Below, piece after piece: positions 15,126 to 24,023 of a DNA stretch of 64,000 bases. The notes beneath the pieces are model-generated. The model was not told where the DNA came from. It did no database searches and worked only from the letters and a program-made list of their open reading frames with translations. Position 1 is the stretch's first letter, and every line of letters begins with the position of its first letter. Both the position numbers and the translations under genes were made by a program. Origin of the DNA: Gemmatimonadota bacterium (GTDB taxonomy: Bacteria > Gemmatimonadota > Gemmatimonadetes > Longimicrobiales > Gaopeijiaceae); the NCBI GenBank assembly GCA_022560615.1, contig JADFSR010000004.1, positions 62,001 to 126,000 of the forward strand, written 5' to 3'.

Positions 15126-16540
15126 CTCCCCAGATCTGGGTCTTCGTCGGCTACTTCTTCGTCTTGTTCGCGATCGGCTGGTACAGTCTTCGCGCGACCC
15201 GCAACGAAGAGGACTACTGGATCGCGGGTGGCAATCTCGGCTGGTTCACGGGGGGCGCCACGATGGCGGCGACCCATACGTCGGCGGGCACGTTCGTTGG
15301 TACGATCGGCGTCATGTACACGGCTGGCTGGTCATTTGCCTGGGTGCTGCTCGCGATTCCGCTCTCCTATTGGTTCATGGTCGCGGTGCTCGCTCCGCGC
15401 TTCACGAAGCAGAAGGAGCTGACGCTCCCCGCCTTCATCGAGACGAGGTACTACGGCAAGGGCATTCGAGGGCTGGCCGGCGGCATCATCCTCGTTGCCA
15501 CCGTCGTCTACATCCAGGCGCAGATCGTCGCCGCGGGGCTCATCGCGCACACGGTGTTCGGGATCCCGGCAGCCTGGGGCATGGTGGGATTCACGGTCAT
15601 CCTGCTGGCGTACACGGTGGTCGGCGGAATGATCGCCGTGGTCTACACAGATGCGTTCCAGCTCATCGTCATGAGCCTCGGTGCGCTCTTTGCCGTCCCT
15701 CTCGCGCTCAGGCAGGTGGGCGGCTTCGGCGAGCTGCTCTCGCTTGTCGAATCGGCCCATCCCCTCGTCTTTACGTGGGAGACGATGCCCGCGACGCTCC
15801 TGCTCACGATGGGACTTTCGTTCTTCCTGGGTGGCATTGCGACACCTGAAAAGTTGATCCGGCTCTACGCGATGAAGGACATGCACACGATCCGGCGAGG
15901 GATCCTCTTCGCGATCATCATGATCCTCTCGCTGAACCTGCTGGTCTTCATGCTCGCGTTGTGCGCGATCGTTCTCTTCCCGGAGCTTCCGACCGGGGAC
16001 CTCGCGATGCCGATGGTGGCGACGGCGGTGCTCCCGGTCACGCTGGGCGCGATCATGCTCGCGGCGATCACCGCGGCGATGATGTCCACCGTCGACTCGC
16101 TCTTGATCGTCGCGGGCTCCGCGCTGTCGGTCGACATATACCAGAACCTGGTCGATCCGGACGTCACACCCGAGCGTCGGATGTGGATCGGTCGCGTTGG
16201 GATCCTCGTCGTCGGATCGGTTCCCGTGATCCTGTTGCTGAGCGGCGTCGGGGAAGGCGAGCTCGTGCAGTTCATCGTCTTGCTCTTCACGGCCTTGATG
16301 GCCGCGGCGTTCGTCATGCCGGTCGTTGGGGGCGTGGTGTGGCGAAGGGCCACCAAGGAGGGCGCCGCCGCTGCCATGGTCGGAGGTGTAGTCGCGACGT
16401 TCCTGTGGGAGATCTTCGGCGCCTCTTCCGTTGAACCGGTGCTCTTGGGCTTCCTCGTGTCGGCGGCCTTGTTCATCGGCGTGAGTCTGGTGACTGCACC
16501 GCCCCCGGAACGCGCGTTGGAGCCGTATTTCGACGCTTGA
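15122..16540 (+). CDS. Sodium:solute symporter (SSS family)
   Basis: A 472-residue inner-membrane transporter with about 13 predicted helices. It starts with GTG at 15122, overlapping the small upstream gene. Family features include YWIAGGNLGWFTGGATMAAT early in the protein (the region of the unwound first helix) and the later conserved segment AAITAAMMSTVDSLLIVAGSA, which contains the serine/threonine Na2-site residues. The overall look is like pantothenate/proline-type symporters, but the substrate cannot be assigned. It ends the dipeptidase operon, and a cytoplasmic substrate for the M19 enzyme is a reasonable guess. Confidence 0.88.
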   Translation: MTPQIWVFVGYFFVLFAIGWYSLRATRNEEDYWIAGGNLGWFTGGATMAATHTSAGTFVGTIGVMYTAGWSFAWVLLAIPLSYWFMVAVLAPRFTKQKELTLPAFIETRYYGKGIRGLAGGIILVATVVYIQAQIVAAGLIAHTVFGIPAAWGMVGFTVILLAYTVVGGMIAVVYTDAFQLIVMSLGALFAVPLALRQVGGFGELLSLVESAHPLVFTWETMPATLLLTMGLSFFLGGIATPEKLIRLYAMKDMHTIRRGILFAIIMILSLNLLVFMLALCAIVLFPELPTGDLAMPMVATAVLPVTLGAIMLAAITAAMMSTVDSLLIVAGSALSVDIYQNLVDPDVTPERRMWIGRVGILVVGSVPVILLLSGVGEGELVQFIVLLFTALMAAAFVMPVVGGVVWRRATKEGAAAAMVGGVVATFLWEIFGASSVEPVLLGFLVSAALFIGVSLVTAPPPERALEPYFDA

Positions 16541-16725
16541 CACATGGCTTGACACGTGCGAAGAGCGGGGCGAGGGTGCGTGCTCGCAGACTCCGACACC
16601 ATCGCCGGAGTGGTTGCCTCGATAGCTTTTTCTTGGGGCGTGGGGAATGCTCCTGGCGGGTGCCCTTTTGATTCGGCAGACTCTACCACGGGCTGCTAGG
16701 CACACCCTTCTGCGGGAGTACTGAC

Positions 16726-17223
16726 ATGACCGAGGCGACGAGCTCTTTTGTCGAGCGGATGGTTGGGGCGACGTTCCTCAGCGTCGACACGTTCGAAGAA
16801 GTCGAGCACGATCAGAATGCGACCGGTCAGGCGGCGATGGTGGTCGCGATCGTTGCGGTCGCGCGCGGGATCGGAGCGTCGGGCAGCGGGCTGATGGCCG
16901 CTTCGCTCGCTGCGGTGGGCGCCCTCGTCATCTGGGGGGTGTGGGCCGGCATCTGTTACCTGGTCGGGGTCCACATCTTCGGCGGAAATGCGACCTGGGG
17001 CGAGCTCCTGAGGACGCTTGGTTTCGCGCAGGCCCCGGGAATCCTGTGGATCTTTGCGTTCATTCCGATCCTTGGTTGGCCGCTTTACGCATTGCTCCCC
17101 CTGTGGGTGGCTGTGGCGGGCTTCATCGCGATTCGTCAGGCGCTCGATATCGGCAACATCAAGACCGTGCTGACGATCTTGGTCGGCCTCGGTGTGAGCG
17201 GTTTTCTCGAGCGTCTCCTCTAG
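16726..17223 (+). CDS. Yip1-domain membrane protein
   Basis: A 165-residue protein with an amphipathic N-terminus ([22 protein letters not shown]) and four or five hydrophobic helices. Its motif pattern ([42 protein letters not shown]) is typical of bacterial Yip1-like proteins. Function in bacteria is poorly known. It stands alone between the symporter and the molybdenum enzyme. Its start ATG at 16726 is preceded by CGGGAGT. Confidence 0.75.
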   Translation: MTEATSSFVERMVGATFLSVDTFEEVEHDQNATGQAAMVVAIVAVARGIGASGSGLMAASLAAVGALVIWGVWAGICYLVGVHIFGGNATWGELLRTLGFAQAPGILWIFAFIPILGWPLYALLPLWVAVAGFIAIRQALDIGNIKTVLTILVGLGVSGFLERLL

Positions 17224-17270
17224 CTACTCATAGCTACTCGCCTCCGCCGCCACAGCGAAAAGCGCCCCAT

Positions 17271-19520
17271 ATGGAATTCGGCTGGAATCCGTCGACGTGG
17301 GTCTCTCCTATACCGTTCGGTCTCGGGCAGCAGAAACCGAAACACTTCCGCGACATGGCTCGCGTCTGGTGGAAGAACCGGGACCAGCTCGAGTACGCGA
17401 CCAGGATCTTGAAGGACGGCGTGTGCGACGGTTGTGCGCTTGGCACCACCGGCATCCACGACTTCACGCTGGACGGGATCCACCTCTGCTCGGTTCGCCT
17501 CGAGCTGCTCCGACTGAACACGATGCCCGCGCTCGATCCGGCGACGCTGAGCGATGTGGACTCAGTCGCAGGACTCGACGGCGAAGGCCTGAGGAATCTG
17601 GGGCGGATTCCGGTCCCGATGATGCGGCGGAGGGGAGAGCCCGGCTTCCAACGCCTCTCGTGGGACGCCGCGCTCGCACTGATCGCGGATCGCGTTCGCG
17701 GCATGGACCCCAGACGCCTCGCTTTCTACCTGACCTCTCGCGGCATCACCAATGAGGTGTACTACGGAGTGCAGAAGGTCGCGCGTTTCCTGGGCACCAA
17801 CAACGTCGACAACTCCGCCCGCGTCTGTCACGCGCCGAGCACCACCGCCTTGAAGCGCTCGATCGGGTACGCCGCCTCGACGTGCTCCTACAGCGATTGG
17901 ATCGGGACCGATCTGCTCGTGTTCTTCGGCTCGCATGTCGCCAACAATCAACCGGTTGCGACGAAGTACATGTACCGCGCCAAGGAAAAGGGCACACGCA
18001 TCGTCGTCGTGAACCCGTACCGTGAGCCTGCGATGGAGCGGTATTGGATTCCGTCGATCCTCGACAGCGCGCTCTTCGGCACCAAGCTGGCCGACGACTT
18101 CGTGCAGGTGCACCAGGGTGGCGACGTCGCGTTTCTCAACGGCGTGCTCAAGCACCTCATCGCCACGGACGGAGTCGACCGCGAATTCATCGACCGACAC
18201 ACCGAGGGTTTCACGGAGCTCGAGGGCGAGCTGGCGGGGCAGTCGTGGTCGGAGCTCGAGCGCTTCAGCGGTGTGACACGGGAAGGCATGACCGACTTCG
18301 CCGAGACCGTGGCGAAGGCGCGGAGCGCGGTGTTCATCTGGAGCATGGGCATTACGCAGCACCGCTTTGGAGTCGACAACGTACAGGCCATCATCAACCT
18401 CGCCTTGGCTCGCGGCTTCCTCGGGAGGGAGAAGTGTGGGCTCATGCCGATCCGAGGCCACAGCGGGGTGCAGGGCGGCGCCGAGGTCGGGGCGGTACCG
18501 TGGTCGTTCCCGGGTGGTCGAGCCGTCACCGCACAGAGCGCCGCGGAGATGTCCGAGCTGTGGGGCTTCGACGTGCCCGAGTGGCGCGGCCTCACTGCCG
18601 TCGAGACGGTGCACGCGGCGCACCGGCGCGAGATCGACGTGCTGTGGGCGATCGGTGGTGACTATCTGCATACGCTGCCGGACCCCGCGTACTGCAGGGA
18701 GGCGCTGCGGCGAGTTCCCCTGCGCGTGCACCAGGACATCGTTCTCGCACACCAGATGTTCGTCGAGCCCGAAGACGTCGTCGTTCTGCTGCCTGCCACG
18801 ACGCGCTACGAGCAGCCGGGTGGCGGAACCGCGACGGCTACCGAGCGTCGGATCTACTTCTCTCCGGAAATCCCCGGTCCCCGCATCGAGGAGGCCCGCT
18901 CCGAGTGGGAGGTGCTCGTGGATCTGGCCGCCCGAGTCGACCCGGATCGCGCGTACCTTCTCGGACTGACGGATGCGTCCGCGGTGCGGCATGACATCGC
19001 GCGGGCGGTGCCGTTCTACCGGGGCATCGAGCGGCTGTCCGCAGCCGGCGATGCGATCCAGTGGGGCGGCCCACGCCTCTGTGAAGGCGGACGCTCCGCG
19101 CTCCCGGGCGGCCGTTCCCGATTCCACCCGGTGCATCCCGCGGAGCTGGATATCCCGGAGGGCTGGTTCCATTTGAGCACGCGGCGCGGCAAGCAGTTCA
19201 ACTCGATGATCCAGGCGCGGCTCGATCCGCTCACTGGCGGAGCGCGGGACGACGTCTTCATGGCCGCTGCCGACGCCGCACGCCTCGGACTGGAGGACGG
19301 TGACGCGGTTACTCTGCGGTCCGATGTGGGCTCGTTCTCCGGCCGCTGCCGCATCGCCCCCATGAAGGAGCGCAACCTCCAGGTCTACTGGCCCGAGGCG
19401 AACCCCATGATCCGGCGTGACGTCGTGGAGCCCGAGTGTGGGATCCCGGACTTTACGGCGATCGTGGAGGTCGTGCGGGCTGAGGCGGCGCGTGGGGCGG
19501 CACGCGAGGCAGCGGACTGA
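17271..19520 (+). CDS. FdhF/YdeP-type molybdopterin oxidoreductase
   Basis: A 749-residue member of the DMSO-reductase superfamily, in the formate-dehydrogenase-like 'alpha subunit' branch. Near the N-terminus C52, C55 and C73 look like iron-sulfur ligands. The molybdenum ligand position is a cysteine (about C186 in [11 protein letters not shown]), where relatives may have selenocysteine. Cofactor-binding segments include [22 protein letters not shown] and the C-terminal MoCo-binding domain ([12 protein letters not shown]). I start it at the ATG 17271. No small iron-sulfur or membrane subunit is adjacent, as is usual for this branch. fdhD and mobA follow directly and supply sulfuration and cofactor maturation. 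The substrate is uncertain; formate is plausible. Confidence 0.85.
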   Translation: MEFGWNPSTWVSPIPFGLGQQKPKHFRDMARVWWKNRDQLEYATRILKDGVCDGCALGTTGIHDFTLDGIHLCSVRLELLRLNTMPALDPATLSDVDSVAGLDGEGLRNLGRIPVPMMRRRGEPGFQRLSWDAALALIADRVRGMDPRRLAFYLTSRGITNEVYYGVQKVARFLGTNNVDNSARVCHAPSTTALKRSIGYAASTCSYSDWIGTDLLVFFGSHVANNQPVATKYMYRAKEKGTRIVVVNPYREPAMERYWIPSILDSALFGTKLADDFVQVHQGGDVAFLNGVLKHLIATDGVDREFIDRHTEGFTELEGELAGQSWSELERFSGVTREGMTDFAETVAKARSAVFIWSMGITQHRFGVDNVQAIINLALARGFLGREKCGLMPIRGHSGVQGGAEVGAVPWSFPGGRAVTAQSAAEMSELWGFDVPEWRGLTAVETVHAAHRREIDVLWAIGGDYLHTLPDPAYCREALRRVPLRVHQDIVLAHQMFVEPEDVVVLLPATTRYEQPGGGTATATERRIYFSPEIPGPRIEEARSEWEVLVDLAARVDPDRAYLLGLTDASAVRHDIARAVPFYRGIERLSAAGDAIQWGGPRLCEGGRSALPGGRSRFHPVHPAELDIPEGWFHLSTRRGKQFNSMIQARLDPLTGGARDDVFMAAADAARLGLEDGDAVTLRSDVGSFSGRCRIAPMKERNLQVYWPEANPMIRRDVVEPECGIPDFTAIVEVVRAEAARGAAREAAD

Positions 19521-19521
19521 C

Positions 19522-20364
19522 GTGATTGGACGGAGGAGCCCCACCTGCTCCGTACGCGTCGCGCGGCACCGTGACGGGCGCGTGGTTCGGCAAAAGGACA
19601 CACTCACCGTAGAAGAGCCGCTCGAGATCCGAGTCTCGTGGACGGAAGGCGAGCTTCGTCGCGTCGAGCCCGTCGCGGTCACTATGCGCACGCCGGGCGA
19701 TGACTTCGAGCTCGTCGCCGGGTTCCTCCACGGCGAGGGCGTCGTCCCGACGACTGACGACCTCCACGAACTGACGTATTGTCGTGGCGACGAGGCTCAG
19801 GAGTACAACATCGTCGAGGCCCGTCTGCGCGCTGGGGTCCCGTTCGACGTTGACAGCATGCGTCGCAACGTCTTCACATCGTCGAGTTGTGGCATCTGCG
19901 GCAAGGCATCGATCGAAGCCGTGCAAGCGACCGGTTGCTCGATTCTGCCCACGGGATTCCAAGTCTCCGGCGCGCTTTTGCCCAAGCTGCCCGATCGGCT
20001 GCTGGCAGGGCAGCGCGTCTTCGCTCGCACGGGAGGGATTCACGCCGCGGGTCTCTTTCAGGCGGACGGATCCTCGGACGTACTTCGCGAAGACGTCGGC
20101 CGTCACAATGCGGTGGACAAGGTGCTCGGGCACACGCTGCTCGCCAGGGCACTCCCGTGCCACGACCGAGTGCTGGTCGTGAGCGGGCGCGCCTCGTTCG
20201 AGATCGTGCAAAAGGCGCTCATGGCCGAGGTCCCGGTACTCGTCGCGGTAGGGGCGCCGTCGAGCCTGGCCGTCGATCTCGCGAGCCGGTTCCACCAAAC
20301 CCTCGTCGGCTTCGCGCGCGATGGCGGCTTCAACGTGTACTGTGGGGCCGAGCGCGTCAGGTGA
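19522..20364 (+). CDS. fdhD: Formate dehydrogenase accessory sulfurtransferase FdhD
   Basis: A 280-residue protein that transfers sulfur to the molybdenum cofactor of FDH-type enzymes. The active cysteine loop is present as SSCGICGK (C123 and C126). Other family segments are TPGDDFELVAGFLHGEGV, ARTGGIHAAGLF and EDVGRHNAVDKVLG. The start is GTG at 19522, two bases after the oxidoreductase stop, so the genes are coupled. Its stop overlaps the GTG of mobA. Confidence 0.93.
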   Translation: MIGRRSPTCSVRVARHRDGRVVRQKDTLTVEEPLEIRVSWTEGELRRVEPVAVTMRTPGDDFELVAGFLHGEGVVPTTDDLHELTYCRGDEAQEYNIVEARLRAGVPFDVDSMRRNVFTSSSCGICGKASIEAVQATGCSILPTGFQVSGALLPKLPDRLLAGQRVFARTGGIHAAGLFQADGSSDVLREDVGRHNAVDKVLGHTLLARALPCHDRVLVVSGRASFEIVQKALMAEVPVLVAVGAPSSLAVDLASRFHQTLVGFARDGGFNVYCGAERVR

Positions 20365-20951
20365 GGCTCCTGGGTGCCGTACTCGCGGGTGGGCAAAGCC
20401 GCCGCTACGGACGCGACAAGGCGATGGAGCTCGTGTGCGGGGTGCCGATGCTGCACCGCGCGATTCATGCGCTCGAGGCCGTGACGGATGAAGTCGTAGT
20501 CATCTCGTCCAACCACGCTGAGCTCCCCAAGGGGATCAGGGCACTCCCTGACGTGAGGCCCGGGCACGGGCCTTTGGGTGGGCTACACACTGCGTTGTTG
20601 GAGGCCGAGGCGTGCCAGTTGCACGCCGTGCTGCTCCTCGCGTGTGATCTCCCTCTCGTAAGTGAGCGGGTCATCGCTCGGATTGCGGCACACGCCGAGA
20701 CGTCGTTGGCGGCTGCGCCGAGCCGACCCGGTGGCGTCGAGCCACTCTGTGCCGTCTATGGCTGCGCTGCGCTGCCATTGGTGTCGGAACGACTCGATGG
20801 TCCCGACCTTTCGTTGCACTCGCTCTTCCGCGCGCTCGAGGGTCGGGAGCTGGACCTGGCGTCGCTCGGCCTGGAGACCGGCGCGACCTTTTTGAACGTG
20901 AACACACCGGACGACCTCGTGAGGGCGCATCTCCACGACGATTTGGAGTGA
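20361..20951 (+). CDS. mobA: Molybdenum cofactor guanylyltransferase MobA
   Basis: A 196-residue nucleotidyltransferase that adds GMP to molybdopterin to form the bis-guanine cofactor needed by DMSO-reductase-family enzymes. The N-terminal signature LAGGQSRRYGRDKA, the metal-binding LLLACDLPLVS and the late FLNVNTPDDL are all present. It starts with GTG at 20361, overlapping fdhD. The three-gene order oxidoreductase-fdhD-mobA makes a self-contained maturation unit. Confidence 0.93.
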   Translation: MRLLGAVLAGGQSRRYGRDKAMELVCGVPMLHRAIHALEAVTDEVVVISSNHAELPKGIRALPDVRPGHGPLGGLHTALLEAEACQLHAVLLLACDLPLVSERVIARIAAHAETSLAAAPSRPGGVEPLCAVYGCAALPLVSERLDGPDLSLHSLFRALEGRELDLASLGLETGATFLNVNTPDDLVRAHLHDDLE

Positions 20952-20953
20952 GC

Positions 20954-22114
20954 ATGGCCGAGAGTGCGACCCTCGACGCAAGCGCCACGCCGCCTGCGTC
21001 GGCGTCGCTGCCGTCGTCCGCCCGCTTGGTCTCCCTCGACGCGTTCCGCGGCCTGACGATCGCGGGCATGATCCTCGTCAACAATCCAGGGAGCTGGGCG
21101 TATGTGTACCCCCCGCTCGCGCACGCCGAGTGGCACGGGTGGACCCCTACCGACCTGATTTTCCCGTACTTCCTTTTCATCGTCGGCGTGGCGATCCCGC
21201 TCTCTTTCCGACGCCGACTCGCGGAGGGCGTGCCGCGGACCGTCCTTCTTCGTCACGTCGCGCGCAGATCGCTACTACTCATCGCGATCGGTTTGCTGAT
21301 GCGAGCGGTGCCCAGCTTCGACTTCACCGAAATGCGGTGGGCCGGCGTTCTTCAGCGCATCGGACTCGTATACTTGGCCGCCGCCGGCCTTTATCTGTGG
21401 TTGAAGCCGAGCGGGCGCTGGGTCGCCACGGGGGGCCTGCTGCTGCTCTACTGGGGCTTGATGGCGCTGGTGCCCGTTCCTGGGTACGGCGCCGGGGACC
21501 TCTCGGCCGACGGCAATCTCGCAGCCTACCTGGACCGGATGCTCATGGGTGGGCATCTGTGGCAGGAGAGCTGGGATCCCGAGGGACTTCTGTCAACGAT
21601 GCCCGCTGTCGTGACCTCCCTGCTCGGCATCTTCACGGGAGAGTGGCTACTGCGGGACCAAAAAGGTTTGGTGCAAACCCGCGGCATGTTGGTCGCCGGC
21701 GCCGGGTTTGTGGCTCTGGGGCTCGTGTGGGATCTCGTCTTCCCGATCAACAAGAACCTTTGGACGAGCTCGTACGTGCTCTTCACGGCCGGCACCGCGC
21801 TGCTCCTCTTCGGGATCATGTATTGGGCGATCGACGTAAAACGGTGGCGGGGATGGTGGCTTGTTCCACTCGTGGTGTATGGCATGAACTCGATCGCCGT
21901 GTACGTGGCGTCCGGCATGGTCACCAAGATGATGGTTCGAGTCCGGGTCGGGGGCGACGGTGGCACCTCGTTGTACGCATGGATTTACGAGAACGTCTTC
22001 CGCTCCTGGGCAGGGGACTACAACGGATCATTGTCCTTTGCCGTCTCCTATGTGATCCTCTGGTTGGCCCTGATGTGGATCCTCCATCGGCGCCGGATCT
22101 ACATCAAGATCTGA
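20954..22114 (+). CDS. Polytopic membrane acyltransferase-like protein (HGSNAT/DUF5009 type)
   Basis: A 386-residue protein with about ten membrane helices. It opens with the family motif RLVSLDAFRGLTIAGMILVNN and continues with WTPTDLIFPYFLFIVGVAIPLS, where the polar residues mark the active-site helix of heparan-alpha-glucosaminide N-acetyltransferase-like proteins. In bacteria these are thought to transfer acyl groups to envelope sugars across the membrane. The ATG at 20954 follows mobA by two bases; a GTG at 20948 is an alternative. Confidence 0.85.
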   Translation: MAESATLDASATPPASASLPSSARLVSLDAFRGLTIAGMILVNNPGSWAYVYPPLAHAEWHGWTPTDLIFPYFLFIVGVAIPLSFRRRLAEGVPRTVLLRHVARRSLLLIAIGLLMRAVPSFDFTEMRWAGVLQRIGLVYLAAAGLYLWLKPSGRWVATGGLLLLYWGLMALVPVPGYGAGDLSADGNLAAYLDRMLMGGHLWQESWDPEGLLSTMPAVVTSLLGIFTGEWLLRDQKGLVQTRGMLVAGAGFVALGLVWDLVFPINKNLWTSSYVLFTAGTALLLFGIMYWAIDVKRWRGWWLVPLVVYGMNSIAVYVASGMVTKMMVRVRVGGDGGTSLYAWIYENVFRSWAGDYNGSLSFAVSYVILWLALMWILHRRRIYIKI

Positions 22115-22201
22115 CCGTCTCGGACCTTCATCCTCGGCTTGCCGGTTCGGCCCGCACCGCCTCATCTTGCAACCTTCCCTCTCACTCAATGGCAGAGCAC
22201 G

Positions 22202-22693
22202 ATGATTCCGTCCAAACATCTGACGTTCGTAACATTGCTGGCTCTCGCGGGTTGCGCGGGCAGCACGACTGTCGCGCAGGGACCCTCCCCCGCCGGCGAC
22301 TCCCCCGGGGCCGCTGCGGTCACCGCGGATAGCGGCGGCGGCGCAGCAACCGGCGCGGACGCCGCTCCCGCCACGTCGGCGCTCGGTTTTTCGACGGCTC
22401 AGGCCGACCGAGGCCGAAACGTCTTTCGTTCGACCTGTACCGAGTGCCACTACTCGAGCGAGTTCAACGACCGCCAGTTCAAGTTCAAGTGGCGGCGGCG
22501 CACGGCGGGTGACCTCTTCGAGATGGTGTCGACCCAGATGCCCGAAGATGCGCCCGGAAGCCTGGAGCTCCAGCAATACGCCGACATCGTGGCCTTCGTG
22601 CTACGCCTGAACGGCTTCGAAGCGGGCAGCGGCGAGTTGCCACCCGACGCAGCGGCGCTCGAAACGATCAGTCTGGCGCCTTTCGGCAACTAG
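22202..22693 (+). CDS. Lipoprotein cytochrome c
   Basis: A 163-residue periplasmic protein with a lipoprotein signal (LLALAGC, lipidated C18), an Ala/Gly/Pro-rich linker and one class I cytochrome c domain with the heme site C79-T-E-C82-H83. Methionine in MVSTQMPEDAP probably supplies the sixth ligand. It is 7 bp upstream of the Tat-exported flavoprotein, which suggests that it accepts electrons from that enzyme. Confidence 0.85.
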   Translation: MIPSKHLTFVTLLALAGCAGSTTVAQGPSPAGDSPGAAAVTADSGGGAATGADAAPATSALGFSTAQADRGRNVFRSTCTECHYSSEFNDRQFKFKWRRRTAGDLFEMVSTQMPEDAPGSLELQQYADIVAFVLRLNGFEAGSGELPPDAAALETISLAPFGN

Positions 22694-22700
22694 ACGCCGT

Positions 22701-24023
22701 ATGGGCATCGATAGACGCGACTTCCTGAAGGTCGCGACCGCCGGTGCTGGGCTGGCGATTACGGGTACGTCGGCGGTAGCGCAGGAGCTCCGCGCCGGAT
22801 CCGTGCGCTCACCGCTCGTCCGCTCCGGCCAGGCTCCCGATATCGTAGTCGTAGGGGCCGGGAACTTCGGGAACTGGACGGCGCTCCATCTGCAGAGGAT
22901 GGGAGCGAAGGTCACGCTGCTCGACCAGTACGGCCCGGGGAATTCGCGCTCGGCGTCGGGCGGAGAGACCCGCGGTGTGCGCTCGAGCTACGGTGATGTC
23001 CCGCATGGTCTGCAGTGGGGCGGTTGGGCAGTGCGCGCGATGGAGAAGTGGAAGGCGTGGGACGAGCAGTACGCCGACGCGATGCTGCCCAAGCTCTTCT
23101 ACACGACGGGCGACATCATCATGCGGGACCAGATGACGCCATTCCTCGAACAGACTGTAGCCAACTGGGACGTGCTCGGGCGCGACTATGAGGTCCTGAC
23201 CGCGGACGAGGTGCGGTACCGCTGGCCGGTCCTCCACACACCGGACGTCAACGTCGCGATCTACGAGCCCGATGCGGGCGTCGTTCGGGCGAGGCGAGCG
23301 ATGGAGTCTGTCGCTCAGGTCTTCCAGCAGGAGGGGGGAGAGATCCGGATTGGGCGTGTCTCGCTGGGGCGGATCGAGGGCCGCCGCGTCTCGGACGTAC
23401 AGCTCGAAGGCGGCGACCGCATCAGCGGGGGTATTTTCGTATTCGCGCTCGGTCCGTGGTTCCCGAAGTTCTTCCCCGCGCTCATGGGCAAGCGCTTGAA
23501 CGTGAGCACGCTCGGGCATGTCTATTACTTCTCGACGCCTCCGGGCGACGAGTCGTATCGGCACCCCAACTGTCCGAGCTACAACTTCCCGGGCGTAACC
23601 GGATGGCCGGCCTTACCCAGCGACTCCCGCGGATTCCGCATTCGCACCGGCGGTCACAGCGGCGATGACCCGGATACGAGCATCCGGTGGGTCGACGCAG
23701 AATCACACGCCAGGCCACGGCAAATCCTCGCCAAGTACTTTCCGGCGCTCGCAGAGCGCTCGATCAACGAGACCCGGGCGTGTCACTACACCCAGACGGT
23801 GAGCAGGAACTTCATCATCGACGAGCACCCGGACTACGACAATGGATGGCTCGCGGGCGGCGGCTCGGCGGAGTCGTTCAAGCAAGGTCCCGTTCTGGGC
23901 GAGTACATCGCGGGTCGTATCATGGGTACGGAGAACGACCAGGAGCTCAACGACAGTTTCCGCCTTCTCGAAGAGGAGTTCTCGGAGGACGCAGGCCGCC
24001 GGCGGCGGGGACGTCTTGGATGA
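22701..24023 (+). CDS. Tat-exported FAD-dependent oxidoreductase (DAO family)
   Basis: A 440-residue flavoprotein resembling sarcosine-oxidase/amino-acid-oxidase-type enzymes. The twin-arginine signal DRRDFLKVATAGAG is followed by the FAD motif VVGAGNFGNWTA and then the segment ASGGETRGVRSSYG, which lies close to the flavin in this family. The C-terminal GWLAGGGSAESFKQGP closes the FAD site. Export plus the adjacent cytochrome c suggests a dehydrogenase feeding the respiratory chain rather than an oxygen-using oxidase. The amine substrate is unknown. Its stop overlaps the kinase start (ATGA). Confidence 0.85.
   Translation: MGIDRRDFLKVATAGAGLAITGTSAVAQELRAGSVRSPLVRSGQAPDIVVVGAGNFGNWTALHLQRMGAKVTLLDQYGPGNSRSASGGETRGVRSSYGDVPHGLQWGGWAVRAMEKWKAWDEQYADAMLPKLFYTTGDIIMRDQMTPFLEQTVANWDVLGRDYEVLTADEVRYRWPVLHTPDVNVAIYEPDAGVVRARRAMESVAQVFQQEGGEIRIGRVSLGRIEGRRVSDVQLEGGDRISGGIFVFALGPWFPKFFPALMGKRLNVSTLGHVYYFSTPPGDESYRHPNCPSYNFPGVTGWPALPSDSRGFRIRTGGHSGDDPDTSIRWVDAESHARPRQILAKYFPALAERSINETRACHYTQTVSRNFIIDEHPDYDNGWLAGGGSAESFKQGPVLGEYIAGRIMGTENDQELNDSFRLLEEEFSEDAGRRRRGRLG

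Noticed and set aside
15332-16705. A 457-codon antisense frame over the sodium symporter
   Set aside because: The translation is a low-complexity Arg/His/Glu-rich sequence typical of the complement of hydrophobic codons.
17221-17240. Direct repeat TAGCTACTCA/TAGCTACTCG before the molybdopterin oxidoreductase
   Set aside because: Two copies of 9 bases only; too short to distinguish from chance and with no regulatory context.
17562-19691. A 709-codon open frame antisense to the molybdopterin oxidoreductase
   Set aside because: It is the shadow of a GC-rich gene: its protein has no recognisable domain or membrane pattern, while the plus-strand frame has all family motifs.
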